DNA of 49,998 nucleotides, taken from the NCBI RefSeq assembly GCF_003052605.1, contig NZ_QASO01000087.1, positions 1 through 49,998 of the forward strand. The letters run 5' to 3'. Both the position numbers and the translations under genes were made by a program. Positions within the stretch are counted from its first letter, which is position 1. Every line of letters starts with the position of its first letter. The notes below the pieces were generated by a model. It was not told the origin of the DNA, ran no database searches, and saw nothing but the letters and a program-made list of their open reading frames with translations. Below are positions 17,106 to 26,810 of the stretch, piece by piece. Origin of the DNA: Ectopseudomonas oleovorans (GTDB lineage: Bacteria > Pseudomonadota > Gammaproteobacteria > Pseudomonadales > Pseudomonadaceae).

Positions 17106-17498
17106 ATGCGTCGCGTCTATACCGCTGCCCTGGCAACACTCGCTCTGCTTGGCGCCGTCGAGGCCTAGGCCAACTATCGGCGGGCTGGTCAATTACTTCC
17201 TACCATTCCCTGGAACCTCGAGCGCGATGGCGCCCGGGTGCACGTCGCCAGTGTCGCTGCCTTCAATGACACCGTGCAGCGCCTGCTCGATGAGCAGCGT
17301 CGCGAGCGCGACTGGCAGCAGCATTACCAGGCCTATCGCAATGAGTTGGCCAGCCTGCAAGGTCGGGGGCTGAGCGAGGCGGATGGCGAGCAACTGCAGC
17401 GCCAGTTGCGCGAGCGGCTGTTCAGCAGTGAAGACCGACACCGTGTGGAAACCTATGACGCCATTGCCGCGAAGCAGCCGGAGCCGCTCGACCCCTGA
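17106..17498 (+). pseudogene. Secreted lipase-chaperone-like protein, interrupted by an amber codon
   Basis: An excellent ribosome site (AAGGAGG, 8 bases ahead) precedes an ATG and a 20-residue signal peptide (MRRVYTAALATLALLGAVEA). A TAG then stops translation at codon 21 (17166-17168). The same frame stays open for another 110 codons to 17498. That part, with WQQHYQAYRNELASLQ, GLSEADGEQLQRQLRERLF and SSEDRHRVETYDAIA, resembles the helical C-terminus of lipase-specific foldases (LifO/LipH); a full foldase is about 340 residues, so this is much shorter. The stop lies exactly at the expected signal-peptidase region. It may be decay, strain polymorphism or a sequencing error. Confidence 0.6.
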
Positions 17499-17510
17499 CG
17501 GACGCCACCC

Positions 17511-19259
17511 ATGAGCGAGCGCCTGCTGTTGGCCCAGCAGCGCCGAGGCTATCGCTCGCTGCGTTTCGTCGCCGAGCTGGAGGCGGGTTTTGCCGAGCAT
17601 CGGGTGCAGCGCATTCGTCGGCGTCTGCCCCTGATCGCCCCCACGGCAGCCTTGTTCCAGCTGATCTATGCGCTGCTGGATTTTCTGCTGATGCCGCTGA
17701 CGGTCAGTCTCACGGTGCTACCGCTGCGCCTGCTCGCACTGGCGGTATTGGCGCTGTCCTTTTTCTACTGTCGCCGTATCGAGGCACCGCCTGCCAGGGT
17801 GCCATTGGTCTATGCCGCGGCCTACTGGGTCAACGGTGTCAGCGTCGCGTTGATCGTGCACCTGTGCTGGCAGCAGGGCGTGGCGATGCCCTACGACGGC
17901 CTGTTCCTCGTCCTGTTGTTCGGCTACGCCCTGCTTGGGCTGTCGTTCCGCGCGATCAGTCTGTGCAGCTGGAGCTTCTGCCTGTTGTTCATCGGTGTGG
18001 GTGTGCTGTTCGGCGAAACCGGCGGTGAGCTGGCTTACCAGGGCCTGTTTCTGTTCTGTGCCAACCTGATCGGCAGCGTCGGTGCTTATATGCAGGAGCA
18101 CGGTCAGCGCGGTGCCTGGCTGAACCTGCGCCTGCTCGACCTGGCGCGCCAGCGCGCCGAAGCCGATGACGCGCGCAAGTTGCGTCTGCTGGCGGCTGCC
18201 AGTCACGACCTACGCCAGCCGCTCAACGCCATGGGGTTATACGCCGAACACCTGCCGGAACAGGGCGGTGATCAGCAAACCCGGCGCATCAGCGCGCGTC
18301 TGGCCGCTTCGGTAGAGCAGCTGGGGCGTCTGCTGCAATCGTTGCTCGACTACACCCGCCTGACCTTGCCCGGTGGCGTGCAGGCCAGGCCACATGTGTT
18401 CGCCCTGCGCCCATTGCTTGAGCGGCTGATTGCCGAAGTGGCTCCAGAGGCGCAGCAACAAGGGCTGCAACTTGAGCTGCACTGTGACGACTACGGGGTG
18501 TACAGCGATCCGCTGTTGCTGGAGCGACTGCTGCGCAATCTGCTCAACAATGTCCTGCTGCACGCACAGGCGCAGCACCTGAAGCTGAGTGTGCGGCGTG
18601 ACGGCGACGCAATCGTGTTGGAGGTGGCGGACGATGGCCGCGGTCTCAGCGAGGCGGAACAGGCGCTGGTGTTCGAGGAGTTCCGTCAGTTGGACAATCC
18701 CGGGCGCAATGCCGAGCGCGGTCTCGGTCTCGGCCTGGCCATCGTGCGGCAGCTGGCTGAGGTGCTGGAGCATCCCCTGCGGCTGCATTCCCGACCTGAC
18801 GCCGGTGCGCGTTTCGTCCTGCGCCTGCCGTTGGCCGAGGTACCGGCGCCGGCGCCACGCGTTGATGCTGCGCTGGCGTTGCGCGGGCGCATCCTGTTGC
18901 TCGAAGACGACGCCACTGGGCGCGAAGCCCTGGCCGGCTTGCTGCGTCGCTGGGGTTGCGAGGTGCAGGCCTGCGCCGATCTGGCCGGTGCGCTGCAGGC
19001 TCTGCGCCAGGAGGCGCCGCAGTTGCTGATCAGCGACTATCGGTTAGCCGAGCGGGGCGACGGGCTGCAGGCCATCGAGCGACTGCGCGAGGCGGCAGGG
19101 CAGATGTTGCCGGCGTTGTTGATCACTGCTGATCTGAGCCCGGAACTGCATGAACGCTGCCTGCCGGCGCACGTCATTCCCTTGGGCAAGCCCCTGTTGC
19201 CGGCGCGTTTGCGCCAGGTGCTGGCCACTCAGTTGCAGGCACGCCAGGCACTCACCTGA
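17511..19259 (+). CDS. Hybrid sensor histidine kinase / response regulator
   Basis: This 582-residue membrane kinase has about five or six hydrophobic segments over residues 40-205, then a HisKA domain with His232 in AASHDLRQPLNAMGLY. A HATPase domain follows (LLERLLRNLLNNVLLHAQ, VADDGRGLSEAEQ, RGLGLGLAIVRQLAEV). The C-terminal receiver domain starts RILLLEDDATGREAL, with phospho-acceptor Asp509 in LLISDYRLAERGDG and Lys in LGKPLLP. There is no large periplasmic sensor, so it may sense within the membrane. Its stop abuts that of a convergent NarL-type regulator, the likely partner. The ligand is unknown. Confidence 0.92.
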   Translation: MSERLLLAQQRRGYRSLRFVAELEAGFAEHRVQRIRRRLPLIAPTAALFQLIYALLDFLLMPLTVSLTVLPLRLLALAVLALSFFYCRRIEAPPARVPLVYAAAYWVNGVSVALIVHLCWQQGVAMPYDGLFLVLLFGYALLGLSFRAISLCSWSFCLLFIGVGVLFGETGGELAYQGLFLFCANLIGSVGAYMQEHGQRGAWLNLRLLDLARQRAEADDARKLRLLAAASHDLRQPLNAMGLYAEHLPEQGGDQQTRRISARLAASVEQLGRLLQSLLDYTRLTLPGGVQARPHVFALRPLLERLIAEVAPEAQQQGLQLELHCDDYGVYSDPLLLERLLRNLLNNVLLHAQAQHLKLSVRRDGDAIVLEVADDGRGLSEAEQALVFEEFRQLDNPGRNAERGLGLGLAIVRQLAEVLEHPLRLHSRPDAGARFVLRLPLAEVPAPAPRVDAALALRGRILLLEDDATGREALAGLLRRWGCEVQACADLAGALQALRQEAPQLLISDYRLAERGDGLQAIERLREAAGQMLPALLITADLSPELHERCLPAHVIPLGKPLLPARLRQVLATQLQARQALT

Positions 19260-19871
19260 TCACAGCCAGCCGCGCTGACGGGCAGCGCTGACGCAGGCGG
19301 TGCGGGTATGCACGGCGAAGGTTTCGAACAGCGCCTTGAGGTGCGTTTTCACCGTGTCTTCGGCCAGACCCAGCTCGCGGCTGATGGCCTTGTTCGGCAA
19401 GCCTTCTGCCAATAACTGGAGAATTTCCAACTGCCTGGGTGTCAGCGGTGATGAGCTGCTTGGCGCCGGCAGGATTTCGCCCACCAAGACGCGGGTCACT
19501 GCCTGGCGCAGTGCGTTGCCATCGGAGCTCTTGGGGATGAAGCCGAGCGCACCGGCGGCCAGCGCCGCCTGCGCCTCTAGCGCGGAGTCACTGGCGCTGA
19601 GAATCGCCACCGGTGTGCGCTCGCCGCGCGCCAGCCAGCGCTGCAACAGTTCGATGCCGGGTTCGTCAGGCAGGCGCAGGTCGAGCAGGACCAGGTCGTA
19701 GTCATGCTGGCGCAGGCACTGCTCCGCTTCTGCAGCGCTGTGCGCGGTGTGGATCTGCAGGTTCTGGCTCAGTGGCGACAAGGCCAGGGAGAGGCCGTCG
19801 AGAAAGATGCGGTGGTCGTCGACCAGCAGCAGGCGAAGATTGTCGGGCAGGGTGGTGCAGAGGGCAGTCAT
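19260..19871 (-). CDS. LuxR/NarL-family response regulator
   Basis: This 203-residue regulator has an N-terminal receiver with acidic pair Asp18-Asp19, phospho-acceptor Asp64 in VLLDLRLPDEPG and lysine in GFIPKSS. The C-terminal LuxR-type helix-turn-helix runs from LTPRQLEILQLLAEGLPNKA to TVKTHLKALFETF. It faces the hybrid kinase tail to tail with no gap: the two stop codons meet in TGATCA. The pair probably forms one signalling system, with the broken fadL-like gene next in the same direction as the regulator. The target genes are unknown. Confidence 0.93.
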   Translation of the reverse strand: MTALCTTLPDNLRLLLVDDHRIFLDGLSLALSPLSQNLQIHTAHSAAEAEQCLRQHDYDLVLLDLRLPDEPGIELLQRWLARGERTPVAILSASDSALEAQAALAAGALGFIPKSSDGNALRQAVTRVLVGEILPAPSSSSPLTPRQLEILQLLAEGLPNKAISRELGLAEDTVKTHLKALFETFAVHTRTACVSAARQRGWL

Positions 19872-19934
19872 GATGTTCTCACGCGGCTTTTATTGTTGTT
19901 CTGCCGCGTAAGTTTAGCCAAAGCCGCGCCTCGA

Positions 19935-21200
19935 TTAGAAGCGATAGCTGAGTGAAGCCCCCAGGCCATGAGCGCTGTTCTTGTAGCGCGCACTGTAGGT
20001 GCCACGGGTAGCGCTGGCGTGGTTCACGTCCACCGACTCTTCCTGCAGGTAGGAATAGGCCACGTCGATGGTCATGTCCTGGTTGGGGCTCCAGCCGGCG
20101 CCGACGCTGAAGATGGTGCGGTCACCGGAGGGCACGCGCGGCGAGCGGTCGACGTTGTTGGTCGGCGACTGGTCGATGGCGATACCGGTGCGTAGCGTCC
20201 ACTGCGGGCTGACCTTGTACGACAGACCGACTGCATGGGCCCAGGCGTCGTGCCAGTTCTGCTCTTCGACGATGGTGGAGAGGTTGGCCGGCAGCGTTGC
20301 GGAATTGTTCTCCACGCGGATTTACTTGAAGCGGCTCCAGCGCGTCCAGGTGCTGCCGGCATGCAGCGTCAGGGCATCGGTCAGCTTGTGGGTGATGGAC
20401 ATGTCCACCGACTCGGGCGTAGTCAGCCCCAGATTGGCGTCGTACTTGCCGGCGATAGCAGCCAGTGCACCGTTACCGGAAACACGGGTATCGCCCTCCA
20501 GTTCGTACTTCACGCGCGAATGGTTAGGTCACGCCTGCGCGGGTGTTCGGGGTGAACTCGTAGAGCACACCGGCGTTGAAGCCGACGGCGGTGTCGTCGC
20601 CTTTGACCCTCACTTTGCCGTCGCTGTTGCCCGGGTTAAGCAGCGAGGAGCTCAGTTCCCCTTCGATGTGGTTGAAGGTCGGGCCGAAACCCACCGACAG
20701 CTTGTCGTTGAATCGATAGCTCAAGGTCGGCTGCACGGTGATCACCCGCACATAGCTCTTGTCGGCGTAGTAGCGGCCCTGGAACGTGCGCTCGTAGTCG
20801 GTCATCAGGCCGAAGGGCACGTAGACACCGAGACCGAAGGCGACCTTGTCGTCCAGCGGTTTGACGTAATAACCCATGGGTACGCCGGTGGTCGGCACCA
20901 TATTGCCGTCGTTGCTGCCTGTCAGTGTCGCAGGCCGGCGTTGGCGCTGGCGTGGCTGATATCGCTCTTGGCATGAATCGCCGCCGCCCCTACATACACT
21001 TCGTCGCGCTTGAAGCGGGACATGCCGGCCGGGTTGCCAAACACGGTGCTGGCGTCATCGGCGAACGATGAGCGGCCGGCGAAGGAGGTACCCATGCCGG
21101 AAATGCTTTGTTCGTTGAGGGCGAAGCCGCTGGCGAAACCATGGCCCGAGGTGGCGGTGATGGCAACTGCCAGGCCGGTCTTGAGAAGGCGTTTGCTCAC
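19935..21200 (-). pseudogene. FadL-type outer membrane long-chain fatty acid porin, broken
   Basis: The four open pieces join into one FadL/OmpP1-family protein. The signal peptide and FALNEQSISGMGTSFAGRSS plug are at the start, PVGYYVKPLDDK-like strands in the middle, then TPESVDMSITH, SWTRWSRFK, EEQNWHDAW and SGDRTIFSVGAGWSPN, ending in a C-terminal Phe (SYRF) as outer-membrane barrels do. Three lesions separate them: a one-base loss near 20929, an extra A near 20524 (TAAC where TAC is expected) and a TAA at 20322-20324 where the family has a codon such as GAA. An intact protein would import long-chain fatty acids. With three separate lesions it cannot give a full barrel. Confidence 0.88.
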
Positions 21201-21352
21201 GGGGGGAGGCTCCTGTGGTGAGGCGAGCGGCGCACGCTACCGTTTTTCCCGCTCCCTGCCAAGGCAAACAAATTCAATGATATTGAGTGGATTGTCAGGC
21301 AATTTCTGCAAATAGGTATGAAAAATACGAAGTTTATTTCCTGATTGAATGG

Positions 21353-21832
21353 TCAGGCTACCCGGCTCACTGGGGTGATGCAGCGCTGCCAGGTCTCGAG
21401 GAAATCCTGTTGACTTGCCTGCGGCTGAAAAACCTTGCACCAAATTCGGCCCATGGCCAGTACGTCATCGGCGGCCGGCAGCGTCAGCTTTTCCTGCTCG
21501 ATCAGCAGCCAGGCAATGGCCGTTGCATAGCGCAGGTTGACCGTCAGTTCGAGGTGCGGCGCCTCGAGAAACGCGTGTTGGCTGGCAAGGCCGCGAACAC
21601 GGCTGGCAAGCTCCGGATCGAAGGCCAGGTATTGATCCCAGAGCATCTGGTGGGTCGGTTCGCTGATGCGATACAAGCCATGACCTTGCGGCGTATCCAG
21701 CGCGCTGCCCAGCGCCGACTGGCAAGCGGCAGTTCCGAGTAGCAGGGCTTCGGCGCTGTTGCTGTGGCGCTGCAGGTAGACAAGGGTCGGGCGGATCACG
21801 TGCTGGCTGAGATCGCAGGCGGCTATTCCCAT
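21353..21832 (-). CDS. Conserved hypothetical protein
   Basis: This 159-residue, mostly helical soluble protein has no signal peptide. It opens MGIAACDLSQHVIRPTLVYL and contains ALLLGTAACQSALG, YRISEPTHQMLWDQYL and AWLLIEQEKLTLP. I recall a similar hypothetical gene beside fadL in other pseudomonads, so it appears to be part of the backbone, but I do not recognise a family or function. It is read in the same direction as the fadL remnant and sseA. Confidence 0.75.
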   Translation of the reverse strand: MGIAACDLSQHVIRPTLVYLQRHSNSAEALLLGTAACQSALGSALDTPQGHGLYRISEPTHQMLWDQYLAFDPELASRVRGLASQHAFLEAPHLELTVNLRYATAIAWLLIEQEKLTLPAADDVLAMGRIWCKVFQPQASQQDFLETWQRCITPVSRVA

Positions 21833-22019
21833 TGCATCCTCGCGGAAGGTGCCGGTGGGGGCCGTGCTTCTGATCGTTGTTCGATAAAGACTCCACCGGG
21901 AGCGGAGTTAGCCGCTCATTCTCAAGCCTAGTGCGATATTTAAGCGGTAACGGTCTGTTTTTAAATTGATTACTGACTTGAGCTATTAGGCATATTTCGA
22001 TTCGTGCTTAAACCGCTGT

Positions 22020-22874
22020 TCATTGGCCGGTAGCAACCGGACGTGCCGGAACGGTGATCCATTCGCTCCAGGACCCCGCATAGAGTGGTGCCAAGGGGTA
22101 GCCGGCGAGGTTCATGGCGAACAGGTTGTGGCAGGCGGTGACGCCGGAGCCGCAATAAGCCACCAGATTTTCCAGGGGACGTTCTCCGCGCAGTTTGTCG
22201 AAGCGCTCGCGCAAGGCGGTCGGCGCAAGGAAGCGGCCATCGTTACCCAGGTTGTCGGTGAACACGGCGCATTGCGCGCCGGGAATGTGCCCGGCGACCG
22301 GGTCGAGCGGCTCGACCTCGCCTCGAAAGCGCGGTAGTGCCCGCGCATCGAGCAGGGTCAGGTCCGGGTTGCCCAAACGCTGGGCCAGTTGATCGGCCGT
22401 CAGCAGCAGGCTGTTATCGGGCTGCGCGGAAAAATCACCGGGGGCATTGCTCGGTGCCGCTGTGGTCAACTCCTGGCCGGCTTCACGCCAGGCTTTCAGG
22501 CCGCCATCGAGCAGGTACAGGCCATCACGTTTGCCCAGCCACAACAGCAACCACCAGGCGCGCGCGGCGAAGGCGCCGGGGCCATCGTCATACAGCACCA
22601 CCTGGCTGTCCGCCTTCAGGCCGCAGCTGCGCAGGCGTTCTACCAGTGCGCTCGGGTCGGGAAGCGGGTGACGGCCGGTGACGCCCTTGACCACTGGCGC
22701 GGACAAGTCCTGTTCGAGGTCGAGGAAGTGGGCGCCTGGAATATGCCCATCAAGGTAGCTGCGGCGGCCGTAGGCCGGGTCTTCGAGGGCAAAGCGGCAG
22801 TCCAGGATCAGCAGGTTTTCCTGCCCTAGACGTTGTTGAAGTTGTTCCGTGCTGATCAGTTGAGCGAGTGGCAT
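22020..22874 (-). CDS. sseA: 3-mercaptopyruvate sulfurtransferase
   Basis: This 284-residue protein has two rhodanese domains. The catalytic loop near the C-terminus, VAYCGSGVTACHN, has the CGSG[VI]TA form that marks mercaptopyruvate rather than thiosulfate sulfurtransferases. LDCRFALEDPAYGRRSYLDG opens the inactive first domain, and GHIPGA appears in both domains. It moves sulfur from 3-mercaptopyruvate to thiols or cyanide in the cytosol. The start is the ATG giving MPLAQLIS, preceded by AGGAGG. Confidence 0.93.
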   Translation of the reverse strand: MPLAQLISTEQLQQRLGQENLLILDCRFALEDPAYGRRSYLDGHIPGAHFLDLEQDLSAPVVKGVTGRHPLPDPSALVERLRSCGLKADSQVVLYDDGPGAFAARAWWLLLWLGKRDGLYLLDGGLKAWREAGQELTTAAPSNAPGDFSAQPDNSLLLTADQLAQRLGNPDLTLLDARALPRFRGEVEPLDPVAGHIPGAQCAVFTDNLGNDGRFLAPTALRERFDKLRGERPLENLVAYCGSGVTACHNLFAMNLAGYPLAPLYAGSWSEWITVPARPVATGQ

Positions 22875-24518
<1,644 letters not shown>

Positions 24519-24538
24519 GCCCATCGCAGTAGACTCGG

Positions 24539-24573
24539 GGCCCCGCGTGAGAACGCGGGGCCTCGTCGTTTCT
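24539..24573 (+). terminator. Terminator after gdhA
   Basis: A perfect 10-bp GC-rich stem (24539-24548 with 24553-24562) has a GAGA tetraloop and is followed by TCGTCGTTTCT, 20 bases past the gdhA stop. Confidence 0.85.
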
Positions 24574-24647
24574 GGTGGGGCTGTGTTGCCCGGCCGATTC
24601 AGGCATGCTGCCTGCCCTCACGCTCGCTACACAGGTCTTGGTTCTGC

Positions 24648-25328
24648 ATGAAACGTTTTGTCTTGCTCGACACCGCTCCGATCCCGGGTGCGAATGGTGC
24701 GCTGAACCTGTTTGAGCATGGGGAAGACTTCGTCATCAAGATCGCCGGTGGTGATGGCGGGCAACTGATGAATACGCGCATGCACGGCTCGGAAGATGCC
24801 CTGGCCGCAATTCCCTGCAAGCAGATCGCCAGTCGCCCACGGGTACGGGTGTTGATCGGCGGGTTGGGCATGGGCTTTACCCTGGCCTCGGCGCTACAGC
24901 ACCTTGGGCCTGACGCCGAGGTGGCAGTGGCCGAGCTGGTGCCCGGGGTGGTCGAGTGGAACCGTGGCCCACTGGGGGCGAAGTCCGGTTATCCGTTGCA
25001 TGACCCGCGTGCAGTGATCATTCAGGAGGACGTCGCCAAGGTGCTGCAGGCTGCCGAGCAGTGCTACGACGCGATCATGCTGGACGTCGACAACGGCCCC
25101 GAAGGGTTGACCCAGAAGGGTAATGACTGGCTGTACAGCATGGACGGCCTGCGTCAGTGTGCCAAGGCGCTGAGGCCCAAGGGCATGCTGGCAGTGTGGT
25201 CGTCCAGCGCCGACCGGGCATTTTCGGAGAAGGTGCGCAAGGCGGGCTTCAAGGGCGAGGCGGTGCAGGTGTATGCCCATGGCAACAGGGGCACGCGACA
25301 TACCATCTGGATTGCCCAGAAGGTCTGA
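24648..25328 (+). CDS. Spermidine-synthase-like SAM-dependent enzyme
   Basis: This 226-residue protein has a Rossmann methyltransferase fold. The SAM or decarboxylated-SAM site is VLIGGLGMGFTLASAL, followed by VAVAELVPGVVEWNRG and the YDAIMLDVDNGPEG block where polyamine synthases have their catalytic aspartate. It is shorter than true SpeE. The fold is clear, but whether it makes polyamines or methylates something is not. It stands alone after the gdhA terminator and is followed by a REP pair. Confidence 0.8.
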   Translation: MKRFVLLDTAPIPGANGALNLFEHGEDFVIKIAGGDGGQLMNTRMHGSEDALAAIPCKQIASRPRVRVLIGGLGMGFTLASALQHLGPDAEVAVAELVPGVVEWNRGPLGAKSGYPLHDPRAVIIQEDVAKVLQAAEQCYDAIMLDVDNGPEGLTQKGNDWLYSMDGLRQCAKALRPKGMLAVWSSSADRAFSEKVRKAGFKGEAVQVYAHGNRGTRHTIWIAQKV

Positions 25329-25345
25329 GCCTGCAGCCTTTCGAT

Positions 25346-25409
25346 TTGGTGGGCTGAAGCCCACCCTACCGTAGGATGGGCCGGGCGGCGATCCGCTTCA
25401 GCCCACCAA
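25346..25409. repeat. REP element pair (GTGGGCTGAAGCCCAC type)
   Basis: Positions 25346-25360 and 25395-25409 are perfect 15-base inverted copies. The left copy extends into a self-palindrome (GTGGGCTGAAGCCCAC) and GTAGGATGGGC lies between them. This is a common Pseudomonas REP family, here in the gap between convergent genes. Confidence 0.8.
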
Positions 25410-25481
25410 CATGACGCGCCACCGCACCACCGCGAATGACTGCTCCGCCTTTTCGCTGTCATTCGCCGGTGGAGTCTTGTC

Positions 25482-26546
25482 TCAATGAATCTGCAGTTTG
25501 CCGATGCGATCGTTGTCCAGGCTGCCGAAGTACAGGTAGTCGCCCACCGGCTTCACCGAGGTGACCATGCGCAGGTGCGTACCGCTGGTGTCATGCAGGC
25601 TGCGCACGATCTCGCCGTTCTCGTTGAGGGCGATGGCGAAGCCGTACGGGACCGCCTTCGGCCACAGCGCGCGCGGCAGTTTGGCCAGTTGTGCCTTGAG
25701 CCAGGGGTGGCGATGGAGGAAGTCGGCGTCGGCCTTGCGTGGGGTCGGCAGTGCTACCCAGAAGGTGCCATTGCGGTCGCCCTGCAGGTTGTCCGGCAGG
25801 CCCGGCAGGTTGTCGATGAAGATGTCATGCTGGCCGGCCTTGTCGCCCTTGAGCCAGTAGCGGGTAATGCGATAGCGATAGGTCTCGTTGACCAGCACGA
25901 AGTCCTCGTTCGCCGACAGGGCGACGCCGTTGGCGAAGTACAGGCCATCGAGCAGCACGCGGGTTTCGCCGCTGGTCGGGTCGTAGCTGAGCAGGCGCCC
26001 ATGCGGACGCGCTTCGAGCAGGTCGAGCAGGTAGTCCGGCTGCTGGAAGCGTGAGGAGGCGTCGCTGAAGTAGATGGTGCCATCGCTGGCAATATCCAGA
26101 TCATCGGTGAAGGCGAAACGCAAGCCTTCAGCTTCTGTGCTCAGCACCTTGATCGCGCCCTGCGGGTCGATGCTCAGCAGCCCCTTGTAGGCGTCGGCGA
26201 CGATCAGGTGACCACTGGCGTCGAAGTTCATGCCCAGCGGACGGCCACCGGTATCGGCGAAGGTTTCCAGGCTGTCATCGTCCAGCACACGCACGATGCG
26301 GCCATCGTGCAAGCCGGTGTAGACCCGGCCCTGGCTATCGACGGCGGTGTCTTCCGGGCCATGCACCTGACCGCGGGCCAACAGCTCGGCCTTCATCAGG
26401 GTGTCGTTGGGCTCCAGCACGCCGGTCATCGCCGGAGCAGGCGCGGCGTCCCAGGGCAGCGGATCGATCGGGCTCGGGGTCAGGGCCAGGTAGCCGGCTG
26501 CTGCGGCCAGCAGTACGACGAGCAGGGCAAGCAGTTTCTTCAGCAT
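25482..26546 (-). CDS. SMP-30/strictosidine-synthase-like beta-propeller hydrolase
   Basis: This 354-residue protein has an N-terminal hydrophobic anchor or signal (LLALLVVLLAAAAGYLAL), then a six-bladed propeller of the gluconolactonase/strictosidine synthase superfamily. Blocks include GPEDTAVDSQGRVYTGLHDG, LIVADAYKGLLSID, DDLDIASDGTIYFSDASSRF and FANGVALSANEDFVLVNET. It resembles the APMAP-type branch, whose members hydrolyse lactones or esters; the natural substrate is unknown. An in-frame ATG 31 codons upstream would hide the signal peptide, so I use the ATG giving MLKKLLAL. It is likely membrane-tethered and periplasmic. Confidence 0.85.
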   Translation of the reverse strand: MLKKLLALLVVLLAAAAGYLALTPSPIDPLPWDAAPAPAMTGVLEPNDTLMKAELLARGQVHGPEDTAVDSQGRVYTGLHDGRIVRVLDDDSLETFADTGGRPLGMNFDASGHLIVADAYKGLLSIDPQGAIKVLSTEAEGLRFAFTDDLDIASDGTIYFSDASSRFQQPDYLLDLLEARPHGRLLSYDPTSGETRVLLDGLYFANGVALSANEDFVLVNETYRYRITRYWLKGDKAGQHDIFIDNLPGLPDNLQGDRNGTFWVALPTPRKADADFLHRHPWLKAQLAKLPRALWPKAVPYGFAIALNENGEIVRSLHDTSGTHLRMVTSVKPVGDYLYFGSLDNDRIGKLQIH

Positions 26547-26689
26547 TATCGTGCGTCCGTTTCGGAGGTGGTGCGCGGCACAGATTACACAGTTCCGTTG
26601 ATCGGCGGCAGGCCGCGCCCCGTGCATTGCCCCGGACATATATACTGCGCGGCATTCTTAGCGTGAGAGTCGCGTAGCGACGCCTTCCT

Positions 26690-26802
26690 TAGGGCCTTTC
26701 TCCCTCCGGGAGAAGGTGGCGCGAAGCGCCGGATGAGGGGGCGGGTATGCCGCGTAGGCATTTGATAATGCGGGGTGCCTGTGCGGCATGCCCGTTAACG
26801 GG
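26690..26802. repeat. Intergenic hairpin repeat upstream of rnd
   Basis: The stretch contains TTCTCCCTCCGGGAGAA, then GGCGCGAAGCGCC and GGATGAGGGGGCGG, a string found as a repeated intergenic element in many proteobacterial genomes. A perfect 12-bp palindrome, CCCGTTAACGGG (26791-26802), ends at the edge of the rnd ribosome site. Confidence 0.55.
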
Positions 26803-26810
26803 AGAGCCGC

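Noticed and set aside
17166..17168. TAG as a recoded pyrrolysine or selenocysteine-type codon
   Set aside because: Pseudomonas is not known to use pyrrolysine, TAG is not a selenocysteine codon, and the position is at a signal-peptide end rather than an active site.
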